Shown piece by piece: positions 7,373 through 16,638 of a stretch of DNA of 64,000 nt. The DNA lies in NCBI RefSeq assembly GCF_900537065.1, contig NZ_UNRC01000001.1:310001-374000 (forward strand), in the 5' to 3' direction. Origin of the DNA: Sphingorhabdus sp. Alg239-R122. GTDB taxonomy: Bacteria; Pseudomonadota; Alphaproteobacteria; Sphingomonadales; Sphingomonadaceae. The position numbers and the translations under genes were made by a program. How positions within the stretch are numbered: position 1 is the stretch's first letter; each line of letters starts with the position of its first letter. Under the pieces are notes generated by a model. It saw only the letters and a program-made list of their open reading frames with translations, made no database searches and had not been told where the DNA came from.

Positions 7373-9358
7373 ATGAGTGATGACCTGTTTGCCGGAACCG
7401 GCGATAAGACCAGTGACCAAGGATATGATGCCTCTTCGATTGAAGTGTTGGAGGGGCTTGAGCCGGTAAGGCGCCGCCCGGGCATGTATATTGGTGGTAT
7501 AGACGACCGCGCTTTACACCATCTTGCTGCCGAAGTGCTCGATAACTCCATGGACGAGGCAGTCGCCGGCCATGCAAGCCGGATCGAAGTGACACTGGAA
7601 GCAGGAAACCGCCTGACAATCACTGATAATGGCCGCGGCATTCCTGTTGAAGAACATCCCAAATATCCTGGCAAGTCAGCACTCGAAGTCATTCTCACCA
7701 CGCTTCATTCAGGCGGCAAGTTTTCGGACAAGGCCTATGCGACAAGCGGTGGCCTACATGGTGTTGGCGTGTCGGTTGTGAATGCTTTATCAAGCGAGAC
7801 AATTGTCAAGGTCGCTCGTAACAAGGAAGCTTTTGAACAGTATTTCGCCAAAGGGCATGCAACAACGAAGCTCAAAAAAACAGGTGCGGCCCCTAACAAA
7901 CGCGGCACAAGCATCAGTTTTGTACCCGATACCGAAATTTTTGGTGAAAAGGCCCTGTTCCGCCCGAAACGGCTATTCCAGCTGGCCCGGTCCAAGGCAT
8001 ACCTGTTTGCGGGAGTCGAAATCCGCTGGAAATGTGATCCTGAACTTACCGGCGAAGATATACCTGCTGAGGCTGTCTTTCAATTTCCAGGTGGTCTTGC
8101 CGATCATTTGCGTGAACAGCTTTCAGGCCGCGAATGTGTGACAGCCGAATTCTTCAAGGGCAGTCAGGATTTCCCTGAAGGCATTGGGCGCGTCGAATGG
8201 GCCGTGGCCTGGCCGTTATGGAGCGAAGGCAGCTATAGCTGGTACTGCAACACCATCCCGACGCGCGATGGCGGAACACATGAAAATGGTATGCGCGCAG
8301 CTTTGGTCAAGGCAATGCGGTCCTTCGGCGAACTCATCGGCACTAAAAAAGCTTCACAGCTTGTTGCCGATGATATCATGAACGGCTGCGAGCTCATGCT
8401 TTCGGTCTTTATCCGCGATCCGCAATTCCAGAGCCAGACCAAGGATCGCCTTACCTCACCTGAAGCCGCACGGCTTGTCGAAAATGCCGTACGCGATCAT
8501 TTTGATCATTTCCTGACTGACAATATGGAACGCGGCAAAGCGTTGCTTGGCTTCATGATGGACCGGATGGAAGAACGGCTCAAACGCAAGGCCGAACGGG
8601 AAATCAAGCGTAAAACTGCCACCAGTGCACGCAAGCTGCGCCTGCCAGGCAAGCTCACCGATTGCACCGGTGACGGCGATGGCGAAACCGAAATCTATAT
8701 TGTCGAGGGTGACAGCGCGGGCGGCAGCGCCAAACAGGCGCGTGACCGCAAGACACAGGCGATTCTACCAATCCGTGGCAAGATTCTGAATGTGGCCTCT
8801 GCCACTTCCGCAAAAATTCTGGGCAATCAGGAAATTGCCGATCTTATTCAGGCACTGGGCTGCGGGACCCGCCAGGATTGCGATCCTGCGAACCTGCGTT
8901 ATGATCGTATCATCATCATGACCGATGCCGATGTTGATGGCGCACATATCGCGACACTGCTAATGACATTCTTTTTCCAGGAAATGTCGCAAATCGTGCG
9001 CGAAGGACATCTCTATCTGGCACAGCCCCCTCTGTTCCGTCTGGTCAGTGGTAGTCAGAGCTATTACGCCCGCGATGAAGCGCATCGCCGAGAGCTTGAA
9101 GCTACTGTCCTGAAAGGCAAAAAGGTCGAGGTTAACCGCTTCAAAGGGTTGGGAGAAATGAACCCGGCACAGCTCAAGGAAACAACCATGGATCCATCTT
9201 CACGGTCCCTGCTGCGCATCACCCTGCCGCGTGAATATGAAGAGCGCGCGGGCGTAAAGGATCTGGTCAACCGGTTGATGGGCAAACATGCCGAACACCG
9301 TTTCCAGTTCATACAAGACAATGCAGCTACGCTGGATGAAGACAAAATCGACGCTTGA
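7373..9358 (+). CDS. parE: DNA topoisomerase IV subunit B
   Basis: 661 residues, the length of alphaproteobacterial ParE rather than the longer GyrB. The GHKL ATPase domain shows EVLDNSMDEA, DNGRGIP and GGLHGVGVSVVNALS. The TOPRIM domain shows IVEGDSAGGSA, PIRGKILNVASA and DADVDGAHI, with a typical RFKGLGEMNP-like end. With ParC it decatenates sister chromosomes, using ATP. The ATG at 7373 (MSDDLF) is preferred over an upstream ATG at 7337 because the family begins close to the GYDASSIEVLEGLE block. Confidence 0.93.
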   Translation: MSDDLFAGTGDKTSDQGYDASSIEVLEGLEPVRRRPGMYIGGIDDRALHHLAAEVLDNSMDEAVAGHASRIEVTLEAGNRLTITDNGRGIPVEEHPKYPGKSALEVILTTLHSGGKFSDKAYATSGGLHGVGVSVVNALSSETIVKVARNKEAFEQYFAKGHATTKLKKTGAAPNKRGTSISFVPDTEIFGEKALFRPKRLFQLARSKAYLFAGVEIRWKCDPELTGEDIPAEAVFQFPGGLADHLREQLSGRECVTAEFFKGSQDFPEGIGRVEWAVAWPLWSEGSYSWYCNTIPTRDGGTHENGMRAALVKAMRSFGELIGTKKASQLVADDIMNGCELMLSVFIRDPQFQSQTKDRLTSPEAARLVENAVRDHFDHFLTDNMERGKALLGFMMDRMEERLKRKAEREIKRKTATSARKLRLPGKLTDCTGDGDGETEIYIVEGDSAGGSAKQARDRKTQAILPIRGKILNVASATSAKILGNQEIADLIQALGCGTRQDCDPANLRYDRIIIMTDADVDGAHIATLLMTFFFQEMSQIVREGHLYLAQPPLFRLVSGSQSYYARDEAHRRELEATVLKGKKVEVNRFKGLGEMNPAQLKETTMDPSSRSLLRITLPREYEERAGVKDLVNRLMGKHAEHRFQFIQDNAATLDEDKIDA

Positions 9359-9432
9359 TCGCGTCAGTCGTTGATTGCCGGTTATTTAGCTATACTGCAT
9401 TTGAAATACAGAAATAATTCGGGAGAAATGTA

Positions 9433-10746
9433 ATGAGACATGCAATGACCGCTTTGGCCGCCGCAGCAATTATGTCATTGTCGGCCACCGCCCTTGTTCC
9501 AGACGCATTTGCTCAACAAGAGATGAAAGTTTCCGAGCAGCTTTCAACTGCTTCTGAACAGCTTATTGCCCTGTTGAAAGGCGAAGGCAAGCCTGAGGAC
9601 GTGTTTGCTCCTGCATTTCTAAATGCTGTTCCGCCTGCACAGTTCAATGCAATGACAAAACAGCTCACCTCACAATTTGGGCCTGTGCTCAGTATGAAAA
9701 ACCTGGCCTCCGTCAATGAAACGACCGCCAACATTCAAATTGAATTTGAAAAAGCAATTGGCAATGGCGTGATGTCTGTAAGTGCCGATGCGCCATATCT
9801 GATCAATGGCCTGCGCCTGACGGGCTTTGACACGAAAGAAGATAGTTTTGACAAGGTAAAAGCCGATTTTGAAGCCTTGCAAGGAGATGCCGGTTTCACT
9901 GTTTCAAAACTGTCAGGCGATACAATTGAACCAATATATGCTCACAAAGCCGATACCGGTTTTGCTGTTGGCTCCACATTCAAGCTCTATGTGCTTTCCG
10001 AGCTTGCGCGGCAGGTGCAGGCAGGATCACGTAAATGGAGCGATGTTGTTACGATCGACCGTAAGTCCTTCCCTTCTGGCATCAGCCAGAACTGGCCAGG
10101 TAGCGCACCTGTTACGTTGCAGACGCTTGCAACACTTATGATTTCGATCAGTGACAATACCGCCACCGATGTACTGATCCACGAGTTGGGGCGTGATAAT
10201 GTTGGTGCATTGCTGACAGCAACAGGACACAGCAATCCTGACAATACCCTTCCTTTCCTCACCACTGTCGAGGCATTTTCCTTAAAGGACAAGGACCAGA
10301 AAGACCTGCTGGAACGCTTTGTTGCGGGGTCAGAGGATGAACAGGCTGCCATACTGGAAGAAGCAGGGGGGCGGCTTACGCTTGATAATGTCAACCTGAC
10401 TGATCTGGCAAGTGAAACCCCGCGCCATATCGATACAGTGGAATGGTTTGTATCACCCAATGATACGGTAAAGCTTTTCAACTACATGGTAAAACAGGGC
10501 GATAAAACCGCCCTGGATGTCATGGCCGTGAATGACGGCCTTCCCGAAGGCGATAGGAAAGATTGGAAATATATCGGCTTCAAGGGTGGGTCAGAACCCG
10601 GGGTCGTCAGCCTGAATTACCTGATGAAAGACAAGACAGGCGACTGGTATGTTGTAGCCGGTAGCTGGAATGATACGGAAAAAGCAGTGGATACCCAGAC
10701 ATTAGTACTGCTGATGTCGCGGCTTGCATCGCTTGCCGCTGAATAA
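9433..10746 (+). CDS. Exported serine hydrolase of the class A beta-lactamase-like family
   Basis: 437 residues with a Sec signal peptide (cleavage after about AFA at 25-27). Residues ~30-145 form a small alpha+beta domain of the kind seen before PF13354 hydrolases. The catalytic part has S181-T-F-K184 (SxxK), S240-D-N and K384-G-G. That places it in the penicillin-recognising serine enzyme superfamily, probably a periplasmic beta-lactamase-like hydrolase or peptidase. I do not see the ExxLN omega loop of true class A beta-lactamases, so resistance should not be assumed. A GGGAGAAA-like ribosome site precedes the start. It stands alone between parE and recG. Confidence 0.8.
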   Translation: MRHAMTALAAAAIMSLSATALVPDAFAQQEMKVSEQLSTASEQLIALLKGEGKPEDVFAPAFLNAVPPAQFNAMTKQLTSQFGPVLSMKNLASVNETTANIQIEFEKAIGNGVMSVSADAPYLINGLRLTGFDTKEDSFDKVKADFEALQGDAGFTVSKLSGDTIEPIYAHKADTGFAVGSTFKLYVLSELARQVQAGSRKWSDVVTIDRKSFPSGISQNWPGSAPVTLQTLATLMISISDNTATDVLIHELGRDNVGALLTATGHSNPDNTLPFLTTVEAFSLKDKDQKDLLERFVAGSEDEQAAILEEAGGRLTLDNVNLTDLASETPRHIDTVEWFVSPNDTVKLFNYMVKQGDKTALDVMAVNDGLPEGDRKDWKYIGFKGGSEPGVVSLNYLMKDKTGDWYVVAGSWNDTEKAVDTQTLVLLMSRLASLAAE

Positions 10747-10748
10747 CA

Positions 10749-12806
10749 TCAACCGCTTCTAAGCAGCATTGCACCCACGTCGCGTTCAAATAGGTAAAGC
10801 GCGACACGCGCCGCCTGTCCGCGTTCGCTGTCCAGCCCGCCATCGCGATCGATTAACAATCGGGCGTCATCGTTGGCGGTTGGCGCGAACCTGACCACTT
10901 GTTCGGCGCTGGCGGTGCGGAATGCATTATCACCGGACTGGCGTGTGCCGAGCACCTCACCACCCCCGCGTAGCCGCAAATCTTCTTCGGCCAGATGGAA
11001 CCCGTCCTGTGATTCCCGCATCAGCGCAAGCCGTTCACGCGCTGTTTCACTCAGGCCATTGCCGCGCAGTAGCAGGCATACCGACTTTCCGCTCCCCCGC
11101 CCGACACGTCCGCGCAATTGGTGTAGCTGTGCAAGGCCGAAACGTTCTGCCGCTTCTATAATCATGAGTGTGGAATTCGGAACATCAACGCCAACCTCAA
11201 TCACCGTGGTGGACACCAGCACCATGATTTTACCACTCACGAAATCCTCCATCACGGCGTCTTTGAGCTCCGGCTTCATCTGCCCATGAACCAGCCCGAC
11301 CTTCTCGCCAAAGCGGGCCTTGAGCTGCGCGGCGCGTTCTTCCGCCGCGGCGAGATCACTGCTCTCGCTCTCCGCCACAAGTGGGCATACCCAATAGGCC
11401 TGCCCATCTTTTTCAATATGCCTGCCCAGTCCGGCTATCACTTCATCTAGGCGTTCCCCGGATATCACCCGTGTATCAATGGACTGACGCCCCGGCGGTA
11501 GTTCATCAAGGCGCGACACATCCATTTCACCATATTGGCTGAGCGTTAACGTGCGCGGGATTGGCGTTGCCGTCATGGCCAGAAAATGCGGTGTCATGCG
11601 TCCTTTTTTGGACAGCATCAGCCGTTGACTCACGCCGAAGCGGTGCTGCTCATCAATGATTGTCAGCGCCAGATCCTTATACTGCACCGCTTCCTGAAAA
11701 ATCGCGTGTGTGCCAATCACGATATGGATGGAACCATTGGCAATACCCATCAATGTCGCTTCGCGCGCCTTGCCCTTATCCCGCCCCGTCAGGATGGCGA
11801 CGTTGACTGGCAAACCTTGTAGCAGTCTGGAAATGCTTTCGTAATGCTGCCGCGCCAATATTTCGGTGGGTGCGAGCAAAGCGCCCTGTTTGCCGCATTC
11901 CACCCCTGCCAGCAGCGCCATCACGGCAACAATTGTCTTGCCTGAACCGACATCACCCTGCAGCAGGCGGAGCATCGGCGTTTCCTGCTCCAGGTCACCT
12001 TGTATCTCGTTAATCGCGTGCTTTTGCGCGCCGGTCAGTTCAAACGGCAGCGGCAGTGCATCACGCAAACTACCATCGCCTATCAGCGGCGTGCCTTTCC
12101 TGCCCCGATTAGCCGCACGCACCAACATCAATGCCAGCTGGTTCGCAAAAACCTCATCATAGGCAAGCCGGTCACGTGCCCGTTCGTTTTCTCCGCCATG
12201 TGTCAGGGCGAGCGCATCATTCCAGCTGGGCCAGCCATGTTTTTCCATCAGGGTGGGTTCAATCCATTCAGGCAGTTCGGGTGTTTCCGCCATGGCATTC
12301 GTAATCAGTCCCGCAAGGCGTTTCTGGGTCATACCATCTGCCAGCGGATAGACCGGCTCACTGGTTTCTACCTGCCCGGCTTCCTTCGGCTCGACCACAT
12401 AGTCGGGATGCACCATTTGCAAAATTTCGCCATAAATTTCGAGTTTGCCAGCAATTATCTTTTTTTCATCAAGCGGTAGTTGCTTGCGCGCCCAACCGGT
12501 GTTGCGGCCAAAATAAATCAATGAGATATGATTGCCTATCGCATCCACCGCCTGCACCCGGTAAGGGCCGCGATTATAGGCAGATTTATATTCGGTGGGC
12601 AGGATTTCCACGATTATATGTTCACCAGGTTCTGCCTGCTCGAGATTTTCGATTCGCTTGCGCTCTACAAACCCTGTCGGCAGATGATAGACAAAATCAC
12701 GCACTCGCCCCAGCCCAAGCCGGTCCAACGGCTTGGACAATTTGGGTCCAACCCCCTTCAAGCTCTCCGCATCTGCGAATAATGGATTGAGTATCGTCGG
12801 TCGCAT
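10749..12806 (-). CDS. recG: ATP-dependent DNA helicase RecG
   Basis: 685 residues. The N-terminal wedge/OB domain (LKGVGPKLSKPLDRLGLGRVRD, YRVQAVD) is followed by a superfamily 2 helicase core with Walker A GDVGSGKT, the DExH-like box IIDEQHRFGV, TATPIPRTL and QLRGRVGRG. RecG remodels stalled forks and branch-migrates Holliday junctions. I placed the start at the second in-frame ATG (MRPTILNPL); an upstream ATG at 12830 adds eight residues and neither has a clear ribosome-binding site. It is divergent from sdhE, with its 3' end two bases from the serine hydrolase stop. Confidence 0.95.
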   Translation of the reverse strand: MRPTILNPLFADAESLKGVGPKLSKPLDRLGLGRVRDFVYHLPTGFVERKRIENLEQAEPGEHIIVEILPTEYKSAYNRGPYRVQAVDAIGNHISLIYFGRNTGWARKQLPLDEKKIIAGKLEIYGEILQMVHPDYVVEPKEAGQVETSEPVYPLADGMTQKRLAGLITNAMAETPELPEWIEPTLMEKHGWPSWNDALALTHGGENERARDRLAYDEVFANQLALMLVRAANRGRKGTPLIGDGSLRDALPLPFELTGAQKHAINEIQGDLEQETPMLRLLQGDVGSGKTIVAVMALLAGVECGKQGALLAPTEILARQHYESISRLLQGLPVNVAILTGRDKGKAREATLMGIANGSIHIVIGTHAIFQEAVQYKDLALTIIDEQHRFGVSQRLMLSKKGRMTPHFLAMTATPIPRTLTLSQYGEMDVSRLDELPPGRQSIDTRVISGERLDEVIAGLGRHIEKDGQAYWVCPLVAESESSDLAAAEERAAQLKARFGEKVGLVHGQMKPELKDAVMEDFVSGKIMVLVSTTVIEVGVDVPNSTLMIIEAAERFGLAQLHQLRGRVGRGSGKSVCLLLRGNGLSETARERLALMRESQDGFHLAEEDLRLRGGGEVLGTRQSGDNAFRTASAEQVVRFAPTANDDARLLIDRDGGLDSERGQAARVALYLFERDVGAMLLRSG

Positions 12807-12866
12807 GGCTATCGAACCTGATATGCGCATGTCGGGCGCGCAACAAGCCCTGCAAGCAATTTACAT

Positions 12867-13154
12867 ATGGATTTTGACCGGAGAATAAACGTGGACCGCG
12901 AAACTGAGCTCAAGAAACTGCATTTTCGCGCTTGGCACCGCGGTACGCGTGAGGCTGATTTCATGATCGGCGGCTTCCTGGATCGTTATGGCGCGTCGTG
13001 GAACGAAGAGCAGATTGCCTGGTTTGACGAACTTCTCAAACATGATGATGTCGATATCATGGCCTGGGCCATCGGGACACAGCCGGTTCCGGCGGAATTT
13101 ACGGGTGAAATGATGAATGCCATGCAAAAACTCGATTATATCGAAACCACCTGA
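12867..13154 (+). CDS. sdhE: Succinate dehydrogenase assembly factor 2 (SdhE)
   Basis: 95 residues with the SdhE signature RGTREAD (RGxxE) near residue 27, followed by DFMIGGFLD and LLKHDDVDIMAWAIG. SdhE helps attach FAD covalently to the flavoprotein subunit of succinate dehydrogenase. The gene is directly upstream of mfd, with an 18-base gap, on the same strand. A recG / sdhE-mfd divergent arrangement recurs in alphaproteobacteria as far as I recall. Confidence 0.92.
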   Translation: MDFDRRINVDRETELKKLHFRAWHRGTREADFMIGGFLDRYGASWNEEQIAWFDELLKHDDVDIMAWAIGTQPVPAEFTGEMMNAMQKLDYIETT

Positions 13155-13171
13155 AAAGTGCAGGACGACAC

Positions 13172-16100
13172 GTGACTGATATCCAGAAAATCCTGAACGC
13201 GGATGCGCCATTGACACTTGCGTCTGTGGGCGATGGCGCTTTGCCGCTGGTATTGTCCGATATCGCCCGCATGTCCAAGGGACGCACTGTCTATATCGCG
13301 CCCGATGATGCGATGATGCAGGCGGTTGCTGATGCAACCACATATTTCGCGCCGGAGCTCAAGACTATATTGTTTCCGGCATGGGACTGCCTGCCCTATG
13401 ACCGGGCATCCCCGACGCTTTCCATCAGTGCTCAGCGGCTCGCTGCACTGTTTGAGCTTCAGGACAAGCCTGACGACCGTACGCTTGTAATCACTACAGT
13501 CAATGCGGTGTCGCAACGCGTGCTTACCCCATTCCGCATGCGGCAGGGCACATTGAAACTTGCCCCCGGTACAGTGATTGACCGTGACGAGCTTACGGCC
13601 ATCCTCCACCGTCAGGGTTATGTCCGCACAGATACGGTCGCGGACTCTGGCGAATTTGCGATCCGCGGTAATCTGGTTGATCTCACACCTTCCGGGCTGA
13701 ATTTTGGTTTGCGCCTTGATTTCTTTGGCGATGAAATTGAAACGTTGCGCGCTTTTGATGTCTCGACACAGCGGTCGATCAAAAGGCTCGACAAGCACCT
13801 ACTGCTCCCTGCTTCCGAAGCCTTATTGGATGAGGATAATATCAAGCGCTTCCGCGGCAATTATCGCACGATTTTTGGCGCTGAAAGCACCACAGATCCG
13901 CTCTACCAAGCCATTTCAGAGGGACGCCGCCTTGCCGGTATGGAGCATTGGCTTCCTCTGATGGAAGAGAAGATGGCAACGCTGTTCGACTATCTGGGGC
14001 CAGATGATGTCATTACCTGTCATGCCGCCAGTAAAGCGGCATCCGAGCAGCGTTTTGAAGCCATTGCCGATTATCACGCCAACCGCCGCGACGCATTAGA
14101 AGGTGGTTCAGGTGGCTACAGGCCCATAGAATCGGAAAAGCTATATCTGTTGCAGCAGGAATATCTGAACGCACTGGAAAGCCATAAAGCACACAGATTT
14201 AGCGGATTTGATGAACCCGAATCCGATACCACATTGCATTTCGGTTTTGGCAATAGCCGGTCTTTCGCCCCTGAACGTGCTCGTAATGCCAACGTCTATG
14301 AGGCTGTGACCGGCCATATCGCCAGCAACAACCGAAAAGCCATTATCGCCAGCTACAGTGCGGGTGCACGTGACCGGCTTGCTGGATTGTTGCAGGAACA
14401 TGGTCTTGCAAGACCGGTTATTACGGACGGCTGGCAGGAAGCTCAGGGATTGGCAGCCAATCATGATGCCGCGCTGACCGTGCTGCCACTGGAAAACGGA
14501 TTTGTGACCGATACGCTGGAACTGCTTACCGAGCAGGATATTCTGGGCGACCGCCTTATCAAACGCAGACGCCGCAAGAAAGATGCCGAAGCCTTTTTAT
14601 CCGAGCTGTCGGCAATGTCCGAAGGTGATCTGGTCGTGCATATGGAACATGGCATTGGCCGCTATGATGGCCTCATGTCGATTCCTGTAGGCAAAAGCCC
14701 GCATGATTGCGTCGCGCTGACCTATGCGGGCGGTGATAAATTATACGTCCCAGTCGAAAATATCGACGTGTTGAGCCGCTATGGCAGTGAAAGCGATGGC
14801 GCGGCGCTCGACAAGCTGGGCGGTGAAGCGTGGCAGCGGCGCAAGTCGAAAATGAAAGAGCGCATCCGCGCCATTGCCGGAGAGCTCCTGAAAACTGCCG
14901 CTGCACGCGCATTGAACGCAGCCGAGCGCGCAACTATAGAACCCAATCTCTATGCCAGTTTTGCCGACCGCTTCCCGTATCAGGAAACCGAAGATCAGGA
15001 ACGCGTTATCGGCGAAGTGCTCGATGACCTTAGTTCCGGTAAGCCTATGGACCGACTGGTATGCGGCGATGTCGGGTTCGGAAAAACCGAAGTCGCCATG
15101 CGCGCCGCCTTTGTAGCCGCTATGTCAGGCATGCAAGTGGCCATTATAGCCCCGACCACCCTGCTTGCACGGCAACATTACAGTAATTTCGTTGAGCGCT
15201 TCAAAGGCTTCCCACTCAATATCGGTCGCCTGTCCCGCCTGGTCCCCGTAGCAGAGGCCAAGCGCACGAAAGAAGGCATGGCGGACGGCACAATTGACAT
15301 CTGCATCGGCACCCATGCCCTGCTTGCCAAGACCATCAGTTTCAAGCATCTCGGCCTTGTCATTGTTGACGAGGAACAGCGTTTCGGCGTTGTGCATAAA
15401 GAACGACTGAAAGCGCTCAAGAATAACGTACACATGCTGACACTGACAGCAACACCCATTCCGCGCACATTGCAAATGGCGATGACGGGGCTACGCGAAC
15501 TGTCAGTTATACAGACGCCGCCGGTCGATAGGCTTGCCATCCGGACCTATGTGATGCCATGGGATCAGATGGTGATCCGCGAAGCATTGCTGCGTGAGCA
15601 TTATCGCGGCGGACAGAGTTTTTTTGTGGTGCCGCGCATATCCGACATGGCTGAAATTCAGGATTTCCTGAAAGCCTATGTACCTGAAATCAAGGTAGTC
15701 AGCGCACATGGCCAGATGACCCCGACCGAAGTTGAGGAACGCATGTCCGCGTTTTACGACCGCAAGTTTGACGTATTGCTATCCACCACCATTGTTGAAA
15801 GCGGCCTCGATATCCCGAGTGCGAATACACTCATCATTCACCGCGCTGACCGCTTCGGCCTGGCCCAGCTTTATCAGCTGCGCGGGCGCGTCGGGCGGTC
15901 TAAAACACGCGCCTATGCCTATTTCACCGTGCCGGAAAACCGTGTTCTCACCGAGACCGCCGACAAGCGGCTCAAGGTGCTGGGTGATCTCGACAGCTTG
16001 GGCGCTGGGTTCCAACTTGCCAGCCATGACCTTGATATCCGCGGCGCAGGCAATCTGGTTGGTGACGAGCAATCCGGCCATATCCGCGAGGTGGGCTTCG

Positions 16101-16636
16101 AACTTTACCAATCACTGCTGGAAGACGCGATAATCGAGGCCAAGGCCGGGCAGGCAGGCCTCAAGCAACATACAGAAACATTCTCACCGCAAATTTCGGT
16201 TGATGCGCCGATTATGATCCCTGAAGATTACGTGCCTGACCTAGCCGTGCGTATGGCGCTTTATCGCCGCATGAATGACCTGCTCGACAAGGGTGCAATC
16301 GAAGGCTTTGCCGCCGAGATGATCGACCGGTTCGGTGATCTGCCTGATGCGACTGCGAACCTGCTCAAAATTATAGAAATTAAGCAAAACGCGATTGTTG
16401 CTTCAGTCTCAAAAATTGATGTGGGGCCGCGCGGCGCATTGGTAACGTTCCATAAAGACCATTTCCCCCATCCTGAAGGTCTGCTGCGCTATGTAGACAG
16501 ATTGAACGGCGTTGCCAAACTGCGACCGGATATGAAACTGATGATAAATCGTGCCTGGAACGATCCCAAAAGCCGCCTCAACGGCCTGATTCAGCTATCC
16601 AAAGGTCTGGCTAGTATTATCCTGAAGCAGAAATAG
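13172..16636 (+). CDS. mfd: Transcription-repair coupling factor Mfd
   Basis: 1154 residues starting with GTG. It contains the UvrB-homology region, the RNA polymerase interaction domain (about 480-560, GDLVVHMEHGIGRY and LTYAGGDKLYVPVENID), and the helicase motor with Walker A GDVGFGKTE, the DEEQRFGV box, TATPIPRTL and a QLRGRVGR motif. The C-terminal TRCF domain follows. Mfd removes stalled RNA polymerase and recruits UvrA for strand-specific repair. It probably shares a transcript with sdhE and converges with the GGDEF/EAL gene two bases away. Confidence 0.96.
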   Translation: MTDIQKILNADAPLTLASVGDGALPLVLSDIARMSKGRTVYIAPDDAMMQAVADATTYFAPELKTILFPAWDCLPYDRASPTLSISAQRLAALFELQDKPDDRTLVITTVNAVSQRVLTPFRMRQGTLKLAPGTVIDRDELTAILHRQGYVRTDTVADSGEFAIRGNLVDLTPSGLNFGLRLDFFGDEIETLRAFDVSTQRSIKRLDKHLLLPASEALLDEDNIKRFRGNYRTIFGAESTTDPLYQAISEGRRLAGMEHWLPLMEEKMATLFDYLGPDDVITCHAASKAASEQRFEAIADYHANRRDALEGGSGGYRPIESEKLYLLQQEYLNALESHKAHRFSGFDEPESDTTLHFGFGNSRSFAPERARNANVYEAVTGHIASNNRKAIIASYSAGARDRLAGLLQEHGLARPVITDGWQEAQGLAANHDAALTVLPLENGFVTDTLELLTEQDILGDRLIKRRRRKKDAEAFLSELSAMSEGDLVVHMEHGIGRYDGLMSIPVGKSPHDCVALTYAGGDKLYVPVENIDVLSRYGSESDGAALDKLGGEAWQRRKSKMKERIRAIAGELLKTAAARALNAAERATIEPNLYASFADRFPYQETEDQERVIGEVLDDLSSGKPMDRLVCGDVGFGKTEVAMRAAFVAAMSGMQVAIIAPTTLLARQHYSNFVERFKGFPLNIGRLSRLVPVAEAKRTKEGMADGTIDICIGTHALLAKTISFKHLGLVIVDEEQRFGVVHKERLKALKNNVHMLTLTATPIPRTLQMAMTGLRELSVIQTPPVDRLAIRTYVMPWDQMVIREALLREHYRGGQSFFVVPRISDMAEIQDFLKAYVPEIKVVSAHGQMTPTEVEERMSAFYDRKFDVLLSTTIVESGLDIPSANTLIIHRADRFGLAQLYQLRGRVGRSKTRAYAYFTVPENRVLTETADKRLKVLGDLDSLGAGFQLASHDLDIRGAGNLVGDEQSGHIREVGFELYQSLLEDAIIEAKAGQAGLKQHTETFSPQISVDAPIMIPEDYVPDLAVRMALYRRMNDLLDKGAIEGFAAEMIDRFGDLPDATANLLKIIEIKQNAIVASVSKIDVGPRGALVTFHKDHFPHPEGLLRYVDRLNGVAKLRPDMKLMINRAWNDPKSRLNGLIQLSKGLASIILKQK

Positions 16637-16638
16637 AT

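Noticed and set aside
9433-10746. A beta-lactamase resistance gene
   Set aside because: SxxK, SDN and KGG are present but an ExxLN omega loop is not seen, and the N-terminal domain fits the wider serine hydrolase family.
13136-13798. 220-residue minus-strand frame opposite sdhE/mfd
   Set aside because: It overlaps two recognised genes and shows no domain.
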